64,000 nt of DNA from positions 744,001-808,000 of the forward strand of contig OZ244968.1 of assembly GCA_965222645.1 (NCBI GenBank). The letters run 5' to 3'. This document shows positions 1 through 8,504 of the stretch, piece by piece (the first letter of the stretch is position 1; each line of letters begins with the position of its first letter). The position numbers and the translations under genes are program-made. Source of the DNA: JABDMH01 sp965222645 (lineage in GTDB: Bacteria; Bacteroidota; Bacteroidia; Chitinophagales; Saprospiraceae). The notes under the pieces were generated by a model. The model ran no database searches. It was not told the DNA's origin and was given only the letters and a program-made list of their open reading frames with translations.

Positions 1-33
1 ATCTTTATGGCGGGCTGGTCGTTATCGCAGCCT

Positions 34-43
34 GTTACACACC
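34..43 (+). repeat. Left copy of 10-bp inverted repeat around the coiled-coil gene
   Basis: GTTACACACC here is the exact reverse complement of GGTGTGTAAC at 982-991. The pairing resumes for two more bases (TA) after one mismatch. The two copies bracket the coiled-coil gene almost exactly. With no transposase between them, a mobile-element reading is only a suggestion, and chance is possible. Confidence 0.35.
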
Positions 44-46
44 GTA

Positions 47-967
47 TCATAGTTCGCCGATTATCTCTTCCTCCATTTGTTCAAGTTCGATCACCTCCTT
101 CTTCAGCTTTTTTAAATCCTTTCTAAGTGTCCTCGTCAGACTCATGATCATTGATTTTTGGTTCTTCAGAAACTGATGACTGTTGTTTAGAGACTCATTA
201 TCATCTAGATCGTTCACCAAGTTAATGCGATACTCTCTCATCAGCTGATCACCGATCTTCGATTCAAATTCCTTGTCTTTAAGAATTTCCCGATAAACGT
301 CAGAAAGCTCCGCATCAAATTTAATCATAGAATGTTGGATGGCAATCAAGTGGTCCTGATAGTGGTCAATCTTCTTCACTCTGTGGTTAATCATTGCATC
401 TAAATCTCCCATATTATTATAGAGTTCCTTTGCTTTGTTCTCAACAAATCGAATTGCAGCATTAAATTTTCGATTGAGATTTGAACCCTCTCTAATAGCC
501 TCCTCTAATTCCTTGATCAATCCAAGTTTTCCATCAATTTTCTTGATTAGACGTCTGTAGTCCCGCAATTTAATTACCTGAATGTCTCGTTCGCGAATTC
601 TCAATTGTGCCTTGAGTTCCCGTATTACTTCTTTGTATTTATTAGATCTTTTGGAGAGTACATCGATCTCAAAATCCAGTTTCTCTACTGATTTGTTCAA
701 TTCGTTGTATTCCAGCATCAAATCGAGATAATGCTTTTTGTATAGTTCTAGTAACTGTTCCTGTTCACCGAATAGCTTTTGATAAAGGCTAAATAGTGTT
801 GTCCGACTCAATCGATCTATTTTGGTCAAGTTATCCGAAATCTTCTTCTCGATTTCCGACAATCTTACCTTCTGTTGCTGTCGAACTGTTCTCAATTTGG
901 CCAGGTGGTCCTTTGCGAGTTTGATACTCCGGATCTCCTTGACAATATTTTTGAGATTTTCCCTCAA
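47..967 (-). CDS. Coiled-coil protein of unknown function
   Basis: The 306-residue product is almost entirely charged, Leu/Ile/Lys/Glu-rich helix with heptad-like spacing, so a long coiled coil is expected. There is no signal peptide, membrane segment or recognisable catalytic motif. The only available start is TTG at 967, because an in-frame stop lies directly upstream. It follows the tyrosine recombinase on the same strand with a 37-bp gap, so the two may be co-transcribed. The 10-mer GTTACACACC at 34-43, just past its stop, recurs inverted at 982-991 just before its start. I do not recognise a family. A structural or DNA-handling partner of the recombinase is possible, but that rests only on position. 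Confidence 0.6.
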   Translation of the reverse strand: MRENLKNIVKEIRSIKLAKDHLAKLRTVRQQQKVRLSEIEKKISDNLTKIDRLSRTTLFSLYQKLFGEQEQLLELYKKHYLDLMLEYNELNKSVEKLDFEIDVLSKRSNKYKEVIRELKAQLRIRERDIQVIKLRDYRRLIKKIDGKLGLIKELEEAIREGSNLNRKFNAAIRFVENKAKELYNNMGDLDAMINHRVKKIDHYQDHLIAIQHSMIKFDAELSDVYREILKDKEFESKIGDQLMREYRINLVNDLDDNESLNNSHQFLKNQKSMIMSLTRTLRKDLKKLKKEVIELEQMEEEIIGEL

Positions 968-981
968 TCAATTTAAATTAT

Positions 982-991
982 GGTGTGTAAC
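982..991 (-). repeat. Right copy of 10-bp inverted repeat around the coiled-coil gene
   Basis: GGTGTGTAAC lies in the 37-bp gap between the recombinase stop (1005) and the coiled-coil start (967). It is inverted relative to the copy at 34-43. It could also be part of a processing or regulatory site between the two genes. Confidence 0.35.
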
Positions 992-1004
992 TCTCTTATA
1001 TACG

Positions 1005-2786
1005 CTACGTTTCATTATCACTATTTCGCTTTTTTGTCTGCTTCAGCATGCTATCCAGTGGGCTCTCAATGCTCGTAACTCTCCTCGTAGTGACATGAGT
1101 GTAGACGAGCGTGGTCTTGATGTCTTTATGGCCTAAAAGCTCCTGAATATAACGTACATCTGTTCCTCGATCTAGCAAGTGGGTGGCAAAACAATGCCGC
1201 AATGTATGGGGAGTGACCCTCCTCGATATGCCTGCCTTATGAGCTGCTCTCTTTACAATTTGTTGCACACTCTTAGCTGAGTAGCGACTTTTACGGTCTT
1301 GACCTTCAAACAGCCAATGACAAGGTTTATATTCATCCGCATATTTGGTGATCACTTCCTTTAATGAATGACTGAGCATGACCATACGGTCTTTCTTGTT
1401 TTTCGACTTCCGGACAAATAACTGGCTTCGTTCCCAATGCACATCATCCACCCTTAACGACAAAAGCTCATTGAGCCGTAATCCGGAGCTATAGATCGTA
1501 TACAATATACAAATATGCTTAAGATTTGTCACGGTCTCAAACATCCGGTTTACTTCACCTATACTTAGTATTGTAGGGAGATGCCTGCTCTTTCTGGGAC
1601 GCTTGATCTTCTCAATCTCAAATGACAACCTGAATGCAACTTTTTCGAAGTAGAACTTTATTGCACTGGTAGCCGTATTGAGCAAACTATCTGACGCCTT
1701 TGTTCCTGCAATAGTGTTTAGATAGGATGTAACCTGCTCCGCATTACAATCCTTCAATTTGCCGACTCCCAAATAAGTAACAAATTTTAAAAATTCACCG
1801 GCATAGGTGCGGATCGAATTCCAGCTATATCGCTGGCCAATCATCACATCCGTATATTCCTTGAGTACAGATCTGCATGCAGCAGGAATCTTGGAAAGTA
1901 GATATGTTTGTCTGTCCGCCAGGGAGCGTCCTTCACATTCGTATTTGGTAACTCTTTCGGGCAGCCTGTTTATTATCTTCACTCCCTTTTTGTCGTAATA
2001 TTTGATCATCCTCTGTATCAGCACTTTGTCGAATGGGATGATCCACCGCTTGTATTGCCTATCCCAAACCCGATTAGGTAAGCCCTTAATACATGAGTAA
2101 TCAACCCTGAATCCCCTGACCTTAACAGCAATCTTTTTTGGACACTCCGGCATCCGGTATATTTCTACTACCGGAGGGTCTTTTTCAGAATTGATAAGAT
2201 CACTGAGTTGGTGGTAATCTCCAAAAGACCAGCAAGAAAAATATTGCTGCAATTTCCTAAGGTTGTCCATTGAGCTTCCGATCACCCAGATTCTCGCCTT
2301 CTTATTCCACCAGGCACCTTGAAGTGATTTGATGAAGTCTATGGCACTCCTGTTATACGACAGTTCCACATAGAAGTGATTCCGATGCCACCTGATCTGC
2401 ACACTGGATTTTCCTTCTTTGCGTATGTCAGCAGCTTTCTTGTCAGCCTGTGAAAGCAATGCTGAATTGTGACAGTCGATTGGACTGTCTATGCCGGCAG
2501 TGACACCTTTTGGCAGGCTGTGACCGGTGGATCCGGAATTCGTCATATTTCTGGAGTCTTGATCTATCATAAAAGGCAATCGAAGTGCTTTGAATGCCTT
2601 AAATGCTGACCTTGTATTGGGAATGCACCAGCATTTTTCCTCAGGAACATAAATGCGGTTATCCAGACTTTTTATAGCTTCGATGGTGTCTCTGTGGTAC
2701 TTAAAGTATAGACCGATGTAATCCTTGCCCTGCCGGTGCACTTTTTTCACAATCACTTTTGGAGTATAGCTCCGTTGTTGACTCAT
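1005..2786 (-). CDS. Tyrosine recombinase/integrase with three N-terminal repeats
   Basis: The C-terminal third carries the tyrosine recombinase catalytic set: Arg in SSGLRLNELLSLRV, Lys in SKNKKDRM, HTLRH, then LLGHKDIKTTLVYTHV with the His and nucleophilic Tyr. A SAM-like core-binding domain precedes it. The N-terminal half is unusual. It holds three copies of a module of about 45 residues, each running from a beta-rich segment through a helix to an aromatic W/P or W/I motif (EKCWCIPN, ARIWVIGS, YKRWIIPF). Bacteroidota integrases that I recall usually have one such module. I chose ATG at 2786 (593 aa); ATG at 2819 and TTG at 2828 are alternatives. No phage or conjugation genes accompany it, so its substrate is unknown. 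Confidence 0.9.
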   Translation of the reverse strand: MSQQRSYTPKVIVKKVHRQGKDYIGLYFKYHRDTIEAIKSLDNRIYVPEEKCWCIPNTRSAFKAFKALRLPFMIDQDSRNMTNSGSTGHSLPKGVTAGIDSPIDCHNSALLSQADKKAADIRKEGKSSVQIRWHRNHFYVELSYNRSAIDFIKSLQGAWWNKKARIWVIGSSMDNLRKLQQYFSCWSFGDYHQLSDLINSEKDPPVVEIYRMPECPKKIAVKVRGFRVDYSCIKGLPNRVWDRQYKRWIIPFDKVLIQRMIKYYDKKGVKIINRLPERVTKYECEGRSLADRQTYLLSKIPAACRSVLKEYTDVMIGQRYSWNSIRTYAGEFLKFVTYLGVGKLKDCNAEQVTSYLNTIAGTKASDSLLNTATSAIKFYFEKVAFRLSFEIEKIKRPRKSRHLPTILSIGEVNRMFETVTNLKHICILYTIYSSGLRLNELLSLRVDDVHWERSQLFVRKSKNKKDRMVMLSHSLKEVITKYADEYKPCHWLFEGQDRKSRYSAKSVQQIVKRAAHKAGISRRVTPHTLRHCFATHLLDRGTDVRYIQELLGHKDIKTTLVYTHVTTRRVTSIESPLDSMLKQTKKRNSDNET

Positions 2787-2860
2787 TTTGGAACAAATCT
2801 TTCTCCAACAATAGGGCATATTCCCCAAACAATCAATGTGTTACTTCAATATAGTCGATT

Positions 2861-2890
2861 AATAACCGTTTATAACCGCTAATAACCGTT
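2861..2890 (+). repeat. Three tandem decamers with TAACCG core
   Basis: AATAACCGTT, TATAACCGCT and AATAACCGTT follow each other with no gap, placing TAACCG every 10 bp, about one helical turn. They lie about 75 bp upstream of the recombinase start. Phased short direct repeats beside an integrase gene are typical of arm-type integrase sites or autoregulatory operators. Which protein binds here cannot be told from sequence. Confidence 0.6.
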
Positions 2891-3175
2891 AAAATCGAGT
2901 GAGCAAAAAATTAATGGCGCGGATAGACTCTGAGATGTAGAACAGTTATTGGATTCTCGTGCATTCGTTCGAATCCATAGATCCATTTGTGGTTAACTTC
3001 CATTTATGAAGAAAATTGATCAAGGACAACCAACCTTCCCAATAATATTCTGCCGATCAGTGACTCCCACAAAAAATGCTGTAGTACATGACTTGAAAAA
3101 ATGCTAAGGTGGGTCTTATTAAGAAATACTTTGACTGCCATGACAGGAAAGTCTAACAACTTCGAAAGTCAATGC
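2891..3175. other. Non-coding stretch between recombinase and GNAT gene
   Basis: Together with the decamer repeats, about 390 bp without a convincing gene separate the recombinase start from the 3' end of the acetyltransferase. A GGATTC/GAATCC inverted repeat (2951-2956 and 2971-2976, 14-nt loop) resembles a tRNA T-arm at first glance, but it does not fold as one. Nothing else is supported. Confidence 0.5.
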
Positions 3176-3721
3176 TCAACTCAAAGATTTTAACTTTCCA
3201 TTCACTTTCGTCTTCTCATAAAAACGGTCGACATCATCAAAATCGGGATTGTACTCCTCACCCACAAAATCCATCAAACGGTCTAAAATCTTAACTGAGG
3301 CAATATTCGCACTACATGTCACCGCAGTGATCTTTGACAATTTCATCTCATCCAAAGTGTAATGGATCAAACCTTCACAAAGGTCAGTAGCATACCCCCT
3401 ACCCCAATACTTTTGTATGATGCGGTATCCGAGTTCGTACTCTTTCTTTTCATTAAAAATAACCGCTACCGTACCGATAAACGACTTCTCCATCTTGTCC
3501 TCAGCAGCCCATACAAAAAATCGGTTGTCATCCACATCATACAGATTTATCAAATGCCGTAGATCTGCATCTATCGTATCACGATCACGTCCTACCTGTC
3601 CCGATGTGTATCGCATCACCTCGGGATCAGATTCGAGAATGTAAAAGGCATCCTCGTCTTCCCAACGAAGGGCTCTTACATTGCACCTCGCCGTTACAAA
3701 TATGAGGTCTTCCGCATTCAT
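3176..3721 (-). CDS. GNAT family N-acetyltransferase (RimJ/RimL type)
   Basis: The 181-residue protein has the pattern of the RimJ/RimL GNAT branch: an opening strand with TARCNVRALRWEDEDAFY, a central YELGYRIIQKYWGRGYATD segment that holds the acetyl-CoA pyrophosphate-binding loop (GRGYATD), and a following strand with TCSANIASVKILDRL. Such enzymes transfer acetyl from acetyl-CoA to an amine, often a protein N-terminus or small molecule. The substrate cannot be inferred. ATG at 3721 is preferred over a TTG seven codons upstream, because it begins the normal GNAT first strand. The gene is divergent from the AI-2E permease, 60 bp away. Confidence 0.85.
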   Translation of the reverse strand: MNAEDLIFVTARCNVRALRWEDEDAFYILESDPEVMRYTSGQVGRDRDTIDADLRHLINLYDVDDNRFFVWAAEDKMEKSFIGTVAVIFNEKKEYELGYRIIQKYWGRGYATDLCEGLIHYTLDEMKLSKITAVTCSANIASVKILDRLMDFVGEEYNPDFDDVDRFYEKTKVNGKLKSLS

Positions 3722-3781
3722 GTGAAAAGCTAAATTATACAACCTTTGAATATTCTACTATCTTGCTTTCAATGTTTATCT

Positions 3782-4849
3782 ATGGAATCACATAAGAAAT
3801 ACCCTTACTGGTTTTTCCTGGGATTATTGCTGCTGGTTACTCTGGTCTTTTTCAGTTTAATCAAAAATTATTTGTTGGCTGTTTTCTGGGCGGTGGTCCT
3901 TGCCCTGCTTTTCAGAGGATTACATCGCAAAATGTTGGATCGATTTGACGGGAAAAAGAATCTTGCGGCCGCCGTCACTCTCACACTCATTATTTTGTTT
4001 GTGATCGTTCCATTCATCATTATTGGCTCTGCAATTGTCTCAGAGGGTGTAGAATTTTATCAGGCATTAGAATCCGGAGAATTTCACGTTAGAGAAACAC
4101 TCGAAAATCTGAGGACAAAAACTCCCATTATCGAGAACACTTTGCAACGCTTGTCAATCGATGTAGAACAAGTACGTACTTCAGTAAACGAGTCATTTGC
4201 CAATCTCGCGAGAAATTTCGCCGGATACATTTTTAGCTTCACGCAAAATTTTGTCTCCTTTGCAATCCAGTTTTTTCTGATGCTCTATATCCTCTACTTC
4301 TTCTTGAGAGATGGTAGATGGATCCTGGAAAAGTTCGTTTGGGCAATTCCATTGGGAGATGACAAGGAATGGCGCCTAATTGAGCGCTTTGAGAGTGTGA
4401 CCAGGGCCACCGTCAGGGGAAGTCTTGTGGTCGCCGTCTTACAAGGTACCATCGGGGCACTGCTATTTCTTTTTGTGGGGATCCCGGGTGCCGCTCTATG
4501 GGGTGTGCTTATGACTTTCTGTGCTCTATTACCCATGGGAAGTGGTATTATCTGGCTTCCGGCTGCTGTTATTTTTATGATTCAGGGTGATTTTACCAGG
4601 GGAATCATCATCGTATTAGTCGGCTCCCTGATCATCGGTCTTCTAGATAACTTTTTGAGACCTAGACTCGTTGGTAATGACACCAAACTCCCGGACTATT
4701 TGATTTTGCTCTCTACTTTGGGCGGCCTTGCATGGTTTGGCATTTCCGGCTTTGCACTCGGGCCGATCATTGCCGCACTTTTTGTCACTTGCTGGCAAAT
4801 GCTCGGTGATGAATTTTCTTCTCCCACGGGATCTGAAGGCATTTCGTAA
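3782..4849 (+). CDS. AI-2E family transporter (PerM/TqsA-like membrane protein)
   Basis: The 355-residue protein has about eight membrane segments in the layout of the AI-2E (UPF0118) family. A two-helix N-terminus is followed by an amphipathic region at about residues 85-145. The core then contains GIPGAALWGVLMTFCALLP and the conserved LDNFLRPRLVG motif. Members export varied small molecules, and the AI-2 link comes from one paralogue, so the substrate is unknown. ATG at 3782 is preferred to an upstream in-frame TTG at 3746 because it directly precedes the first hydrophobic helix and the leader is not conserved-looking. Confidence 0.88.
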   Translation: MESHKKYPYWFFLGLLLLVTLVFFSLIKNYLLAVFWAVVLALLFRGLHRKMLDRFDGKKNLAAAVTLTLIILFVIVPFIIIGSAIVSEGVEFYQALESGEFHVRETLENLRTKTPIIENTLQRLSIDVEQVRTSVNESFANLARNFAGYIFSFTQNFVSFAIQFFLMLYILYFFLRDGRWILEKFVWAIPLGDDKEWRLIERFESVTRATVRGSLVVAVLQGTIGALLFLFVGIPGAALWGVLMTFCALLPMGSGIIWLPAAVIFMIQGDFTRGIIIVLVGSLIIGLLDNFLRPRLVGNDTKLPDYLILLSTLGGLAWFGISGFALGPIIAALFVTCWQMLGDEFSSPTGSEGIS

Positions 4850-5001
4850 GTTGCCTTGTCCATATTTATTTTTTTTCTTCGGGCAGTTGTGGTCAATTAT
4901 AGCTGAAATTCTAAAGTAAGCATCCGTCGAAGAGGAAATTTCCCGATACAGGATTTAGGGCATACTGCTCTATTATTTAGGAGCCAAACTTATTCAATCT
5001 C

Positions 5002-5847
5002 TTAATGCGCTTTCAAATAGTTGAGTACTTTTCTGATCGTTTTCTTTTTGATTTCCTTGTCCAGCTCCCTGTCCGTGTTATGCAAAGTATATTGAAACTT
5101 AAATGAAATTGCTTCTCTTTCTATTTTTAAAATGCGCAACTGAAAAGAAGAAGGGACAATGCAATTTTGATATTCGTCCAGCGATCTGATTAAATTCTCT
5201 TCCAAACCATCTACTGATCCCTTGAAATTTGGATCTAACTCGAATGTAATGCTGATTCTCCTGACGTCTCCTCTGGTAAAGTTTACAATTTCGCTTGAAT
5301 ATGCTTTGTCATTGGGTATATAGATCACGTCATCGTCTTCATCCATCAGTGCTATTTTCGAAATAGAAAGATCAATGACCTTCCCCCTGTATTCACCGAT
5401 ACTCACATAATCGCCGATTGAAATGTTTTTGGAAAAAGCGATAATTATCCCGGCCAGGACCGGTGTAATATATTCTTTGGAAATTATGGCGATCGCAGCT
5501 GCAAAAATCGAAAGGCTGGTGAATAAAGATTTAAAATCAATTCCCCACAGCCCAAGACAAAATCCGATAAATGCAAATACAAGAATTAAATAATAAATAT
5601 TATTCACGCCCTTTGTAAGATTATCCTGCTCATCCGGTTGCATTTTTTTGTGCTTTCGATAAAAAGTCAGAAGGACGGCAATTACCAGATTAAAAGAAAT
5701 AGCAAACAGCAGAAATCCGACCAAGTCATTTAGCCCGCCTGCCCAGGGCTCGGGAATACCATCATAGTGATAATTTGTCCAAATCACAGATAAGAGGACT
5801 ATACTCAAGATTTTGAGTACCAATCGTACGATTGTCTTTGTCATCAT
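5002..5847 (-). CDS. MscS-family mechanosensitive ion channel
   Basis: The 281-residue protein has three to four N-terminal membrane helices. A pore-helix-like stretch rich in Ala/Gly/Ser (about residues 115-145) leads into the MscS beta domain signature, which contains ISIGDYVSIGEYRGKVIDLS and the YIPNDKAYSSEIVNFTRGD segment. It should act as a small homotetra- or heptameric tension-gated channel in the inner membrane that protects against osmotic downshock. Two adjacent ATGs (5847 and 5844) could start it. It is near the size of E. coli MscS, without the long periplasmic domains of MscK/MscM. Confidence 0.92.
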   Translation of the reverse strand: MMTKTIVRLVLKILSIVLLSVIWTNYHYDGIPEPWAGGLNDLVGFLLFAISFNLVIAVLLTFYRKHKKMQPDEQDNLTKGVNNIYYLILVFAFIGFCLGLWGIDFKSLFTSLSIFAAAIAIISKEYITPVLAGIIIAFSKNISIGDYVSIGEYRGKVIDLSISKIALMDEDDDVIYIPNDKAYSSEIVNFTRGDVRRISITFELDPNFKGSVDGLEENLIRSLDEYQNCIVPSSFQLRILKIEREAISFKFQYTLHNTDRELDKEIKKKTIRKVLNYLKAH

Positions 5848-5957
5848 ATTGAAAAAATATAAATCAGCAAGTTATCGTTTAGTAGTTCGAATTACCCCTA
5901 TGATCGCTTTATTCAAACGCGAGGGAAAGTGTACTTTAGTGACTTAAAGATAGATTT

Positions 5958-7070
5958 ATGAAGATCTTTTTCCAGATAATTCTCCCATTGATCTTATTGG
6001 TTCCACTGGGCTGCAGTCAAACCGACAATAATTTTCCAATAGATCAATCCAAACTAAATGTGGAGGCCATCGGTGAGGATTTTGACATCCCATGGAGTTT
6101 TACTTTCCTACCGGATGGTGCCATGCTCGTAACTGAAAAGGAAGGAAAACTGTACCTGCTTAAAAATGGCATCAAAACAGAGGTCTCCGGGATGCCTGAG
6201 GTATACGTGAGAGGTCAGGGCGGCCTGTTAGACGTCATTCTCCATCCGCGATACGACGAAAATGGTTGGATCTATATCAGCTTTGGCACAAGAGAAAATC
6301 AAAAAGACGGGGGAAACACCACAGTAATGCGGGCCAAACTGATCCAAAATGAATTAGTCAATCAAGAAATTATTTTTAGAGCGATGCCGGACAGCAAAAA
6401 AGGACAGCACTGGGGCGGTAGGCTGGCTTTTGATCACGATGGATTTCTCTTCGTATCCGTTGGAGATCGTGGTGCCCGAGATAGGAATCCCCAGTCCCTT
6501 GATAATCATTGTGGTAAAATACATCGCATCAATGAGGATGGTACCATTCCGGGAGACAATCCTTTTCGGAATCAGTCAGGTGCTGTCGAGTCGATTTACA
6601 GTTATGGACACCGCAATCCACAGGGTATGATCGTCCACCCTACCACGGGAAGGGTATGGATTCACGAGCATGGACCCCGTGGTGGTGATGAGTTAAATCT
6701 GATCGAAAAAGGCAAAAACTACGGCTGGCCTGTCATTACATATGGTATAAATTACAGCGGTACTAAAATCACCGACATCACACAAAAAGAAGGTATGGAG
6801 CAGCCAGTGGTCTATTGGGTGCCTTCGATTGCCCCATGTGGAATGGCTATTGTAAACAGTGACAAATATCCTCAGTGGCAAGGAGATCTTCTCATAGGTT
6901 CATTGAGGTTTAGATACATCCATCGCTGCAAACTCGATGGTGAAACCGTGACAGCCCAAGAAAAAATTCTCGAAGATTTTGGAAGAATCCGAACGATCCG
7001 TCAGGGCCCGGATGGATATATTTATTTTTCTGCAGAGGGTAAGGGCATATTTAGGATTGTGCCGGAGTAG
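5958..7070 (+). CDS. PQQ-dependent aldose sugar dehydrogenase-like lipoprotein
   Basis: A lipoprotein signal ends at LVPLGC, so the mature protein should be anchored on the outside of the inner membrane or on the outer membrane. The rest is a six-bladed propeller of the GSDH/YliI family. Recognisable signatures are HWGGRLAFDHDGFLFVSVGD, GHRNPQGM and HEHGPRGGDELN, including the family His that acts as catalytic base near the cofactor. These enzymes oxidise aldoses to lactones with PQQ. Substrate range is uncertain, and PQQ biosynthesis genes are not in the window. It converges on the Gfo/Idh gene, with a GC-rich hairpin between them. Confidence 0.85.
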   Translation: MKIFFQIILPLILLVPLGCSQTDNNFPIDQSKLNVEAIGEDFDIPWSFTFLPDGAMLVTEKEGKLYLLKNGIKTEVSGMPEVYVRGQGGLLDVILHPRYDENGWIYISFGTRENQKDGGNTTVMRAKLIQNELVNQEIIFRAMPDSKKGQHWGGRLAFDHDGFLFVSVGDRGARDRNPQSLDNHCGKIHRINEDGTIPGDNPFRNQSGAVESIYSYGHRNPQGMIVHPTTGRVWIHEHGPRGGDELNLIEKGKNYGWPVITYGINYSGTKITDITQKEGMEQPVVYWVPSIAPCGMAIVNSDKYPQWQGDLLIGSLRFRYIHRCKLDGETVTAQEKILEDFGRIRTIRQGPDGYIYFSAEGKGIFRIVPE

Positions 7071-7077
7071 TCCCGCT

Positions 7078-7119
7078 GACCGGTTACCGGTTACCGGTTC
7101 GGCCACCGGCCACCGGTCA
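7078..7119. terminator. GC-rich palindrome of iterated ACCGGT units between convergent genes
   Basis: The left arm is TGACCGGTTACCGGTTACCGG and the right arm is built of GGCCACC-type units ending ACCGGTCA. They pair as a long stem with two symmetrical 2-bp internal loops (TA opposite CC-type spacers) around a TTC apex. It lies between two convergent genes and overlaps the Gfo/Idh stop. It may stop transcription from both sides without a U tract, or be a copy of a dispersed intergenic repeat. Confidence 0.5.
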
Positions 7120-8346
7120 ACTAATGAGAATTTTCGCTTCCCTTCCTTCATACATTGCCTCATTGGCCATATCGATGCAAATCGAACTCGTTTTTCCGTT
7201 TTCGTAATTTGAAAGCGGTCTCTCACCATTTCGGATACACCGGACAAAACTCTCCAGGGCCTTACCCGTGGGTTCGGCATCAGACTCAGGTCCACCTTCT
7301 CCCAGGATCGGTATCGCTTTTCCCGCTTCAAAAACCTGGAGTGTTGCACCTGACACCGAATCCACATCTTCGGGCTTCTTTTGATCTGCCATCCACGATG
7401 GTTCGATGTAGAGATACGCCTTGTGGCCTTGTTCACCCTTCACCTGGATTGTTGCATTCTTACCGTAAAAGAGCATCTGATAGCCCATATGGGCATTAGT
7501 GGTAAGACATGTATATGATGCCTGGATACCACTCTTGTATCTAAAGGTACTGTGCACATGATCGAATGTTTCGCGGCCGTCTTTCCAAAAATCAATTCCC
7601 CCATACCCGTTTACACTTTGGGGTACGTCCTCTAATATCCAGTTGACGATATCCAGCTGATGAGATGAGAGTTCGGCCATCAGCCCTCCCGAATATTCGC
7701 GATACATCCGCCAGTTTATGGTCCGCTCCCACTTTGGATCTTCCACAGGTCTACGCCAATCCCCATTGCGATTCCAATAGCATTCTATATGGACCAACTC
7801 ACCAAAATCCTCATTGGTGATCATATTTTTGATCTGCTGATACATGGGATTGTATCTGTGCTGATATCCTACCTGAAAGACTAGATCTGTATCCTTTAGA
7901 ACGGCTCCAAGGCTAATTGCTTCGTCTGCCTTAAAGCACATGGTCTTTTCGCAATAGACATGCTTTCCAGCCGTAATCGCATCCTTAGCCATATCGTAGT
8001 GCAGCGACAGTGGTGCAGAAATAATGACAGCATCTACATCTTTGTTTTCTAGTAGGTCGCGATAATCGTTATACCCTTCGCTTTCTTCAGACGACAAGCT
8101 CAATCCCTTCTCCAACCTCGCTGGTATTATATCACAGCAAGCCATTACTCTGGCAGAGGGAATTTCTCCTAAGAGTTTAATGAGCCAGTTGCCCCTACCC
8201 CCAGTGCCGATCACCCCTATGTTCACTGCCTCACCTCTTTGTTTTCCAACATTCAAAACAGATATACCGGGAACAGTTGAAATGACACCTGCTGTCACTG
8301 CTTTATTGGCATCTTTCATAAACTTTCGTCGAGTTATATCTTTCAT
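7117..8346 (-). CDS. Gfo/Idh/MocA family oxidoreductase with Tat signal
   Basis: From ATG at 8346 the 409-residue product begins with a twin-arginine signal (TRRKFMKDANKAV then a hydrophobic stretch), marking export in folded form with its cofactor. A Rossmann fold follows with GVIGTGGRGNWL for NAD(P) binding, then the family CEKT motif in place of EKP, and the C-terminal sheet domain. Exported members in Bacteroidota are often found with glycan-degradation genes, and some act as NAD-dependent glycosidases rather than simple dehydrogenases. Substrate is unknown. A TTG start 37 codons upstream would put a hydrophobic leader before the Tat motif and is unlikely. Confidence 0.88.
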   Translation of the reverse strand: MKDITRRKFMKDANKAVTAGVISTVPGISVLNVGKQRGEAVNIGVIGTGGRGNWLIKLLGEIPSARVMACCDIIPARLEKGLSLSSEESEGYNDYRDLLENKDVDAVIISAPLSLHYDMAKDAITAGKHVYCEKTMCFKADEAISLGAVLKDTDLVFQVGYQHRYNPMYQQIKNMITNEDFGELVHIECYWNRNGDWRRPVEDPKWERTINWRMYREYSGGLMAELSSHQLDIVNWILEDVPQSVNGYGGIDFWKDGRETFDHVHSTFRYKSGIQASYTCLTTNAHMGYQMLFYGKNATIQVKGEQGHKAYLYIEPSWMADQKKPEDVDSVSGATLQVFEAGKAIPILGEGGPESDAEPTGKALESFVRCIRNGERPLSNYENGKTSSICIDMANEAMYEGREAKILIS

Positions 8347-8504
8347 AATAGTTGTGTTTCGGTGAAAAATTGAGTGCAAGATAAAGCTAATGCGGTAAAA
8401 AAAAAGATAACCGAAACGAAGAAAATCGCACCATCGTTTCGACCACTCTAAAAACAATATGATAGAAATTATTGTTCCGGAGATCGTTAAGGAGATTATA
8501 AAAA

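Noticed and set aside
34..991. Complete insertion sequence
   Set aside because: Inverted repeats of 10 bp bracket a coiled-coil gene, but there is no transposase motif and no target duplication is visible.
2951..2980. tRNA fragment as integrase attachment site (GTTCGAATCC)
   Set aside because: The flanking bases do not form a T-arm stem or cloverleaf. The visible pairing is only a GGATTC/GAATCC inverted repeat with a 14-nt loop.
6900..7436. A 178-codon minus-strand frame over the PQQ dehydrogenase/Gfo-Idh junction
   Set aside because: It is antisense to one gene and out of frame with the other, and its translation is low-complexity and Arg-rich, as expected of a shadow frame.
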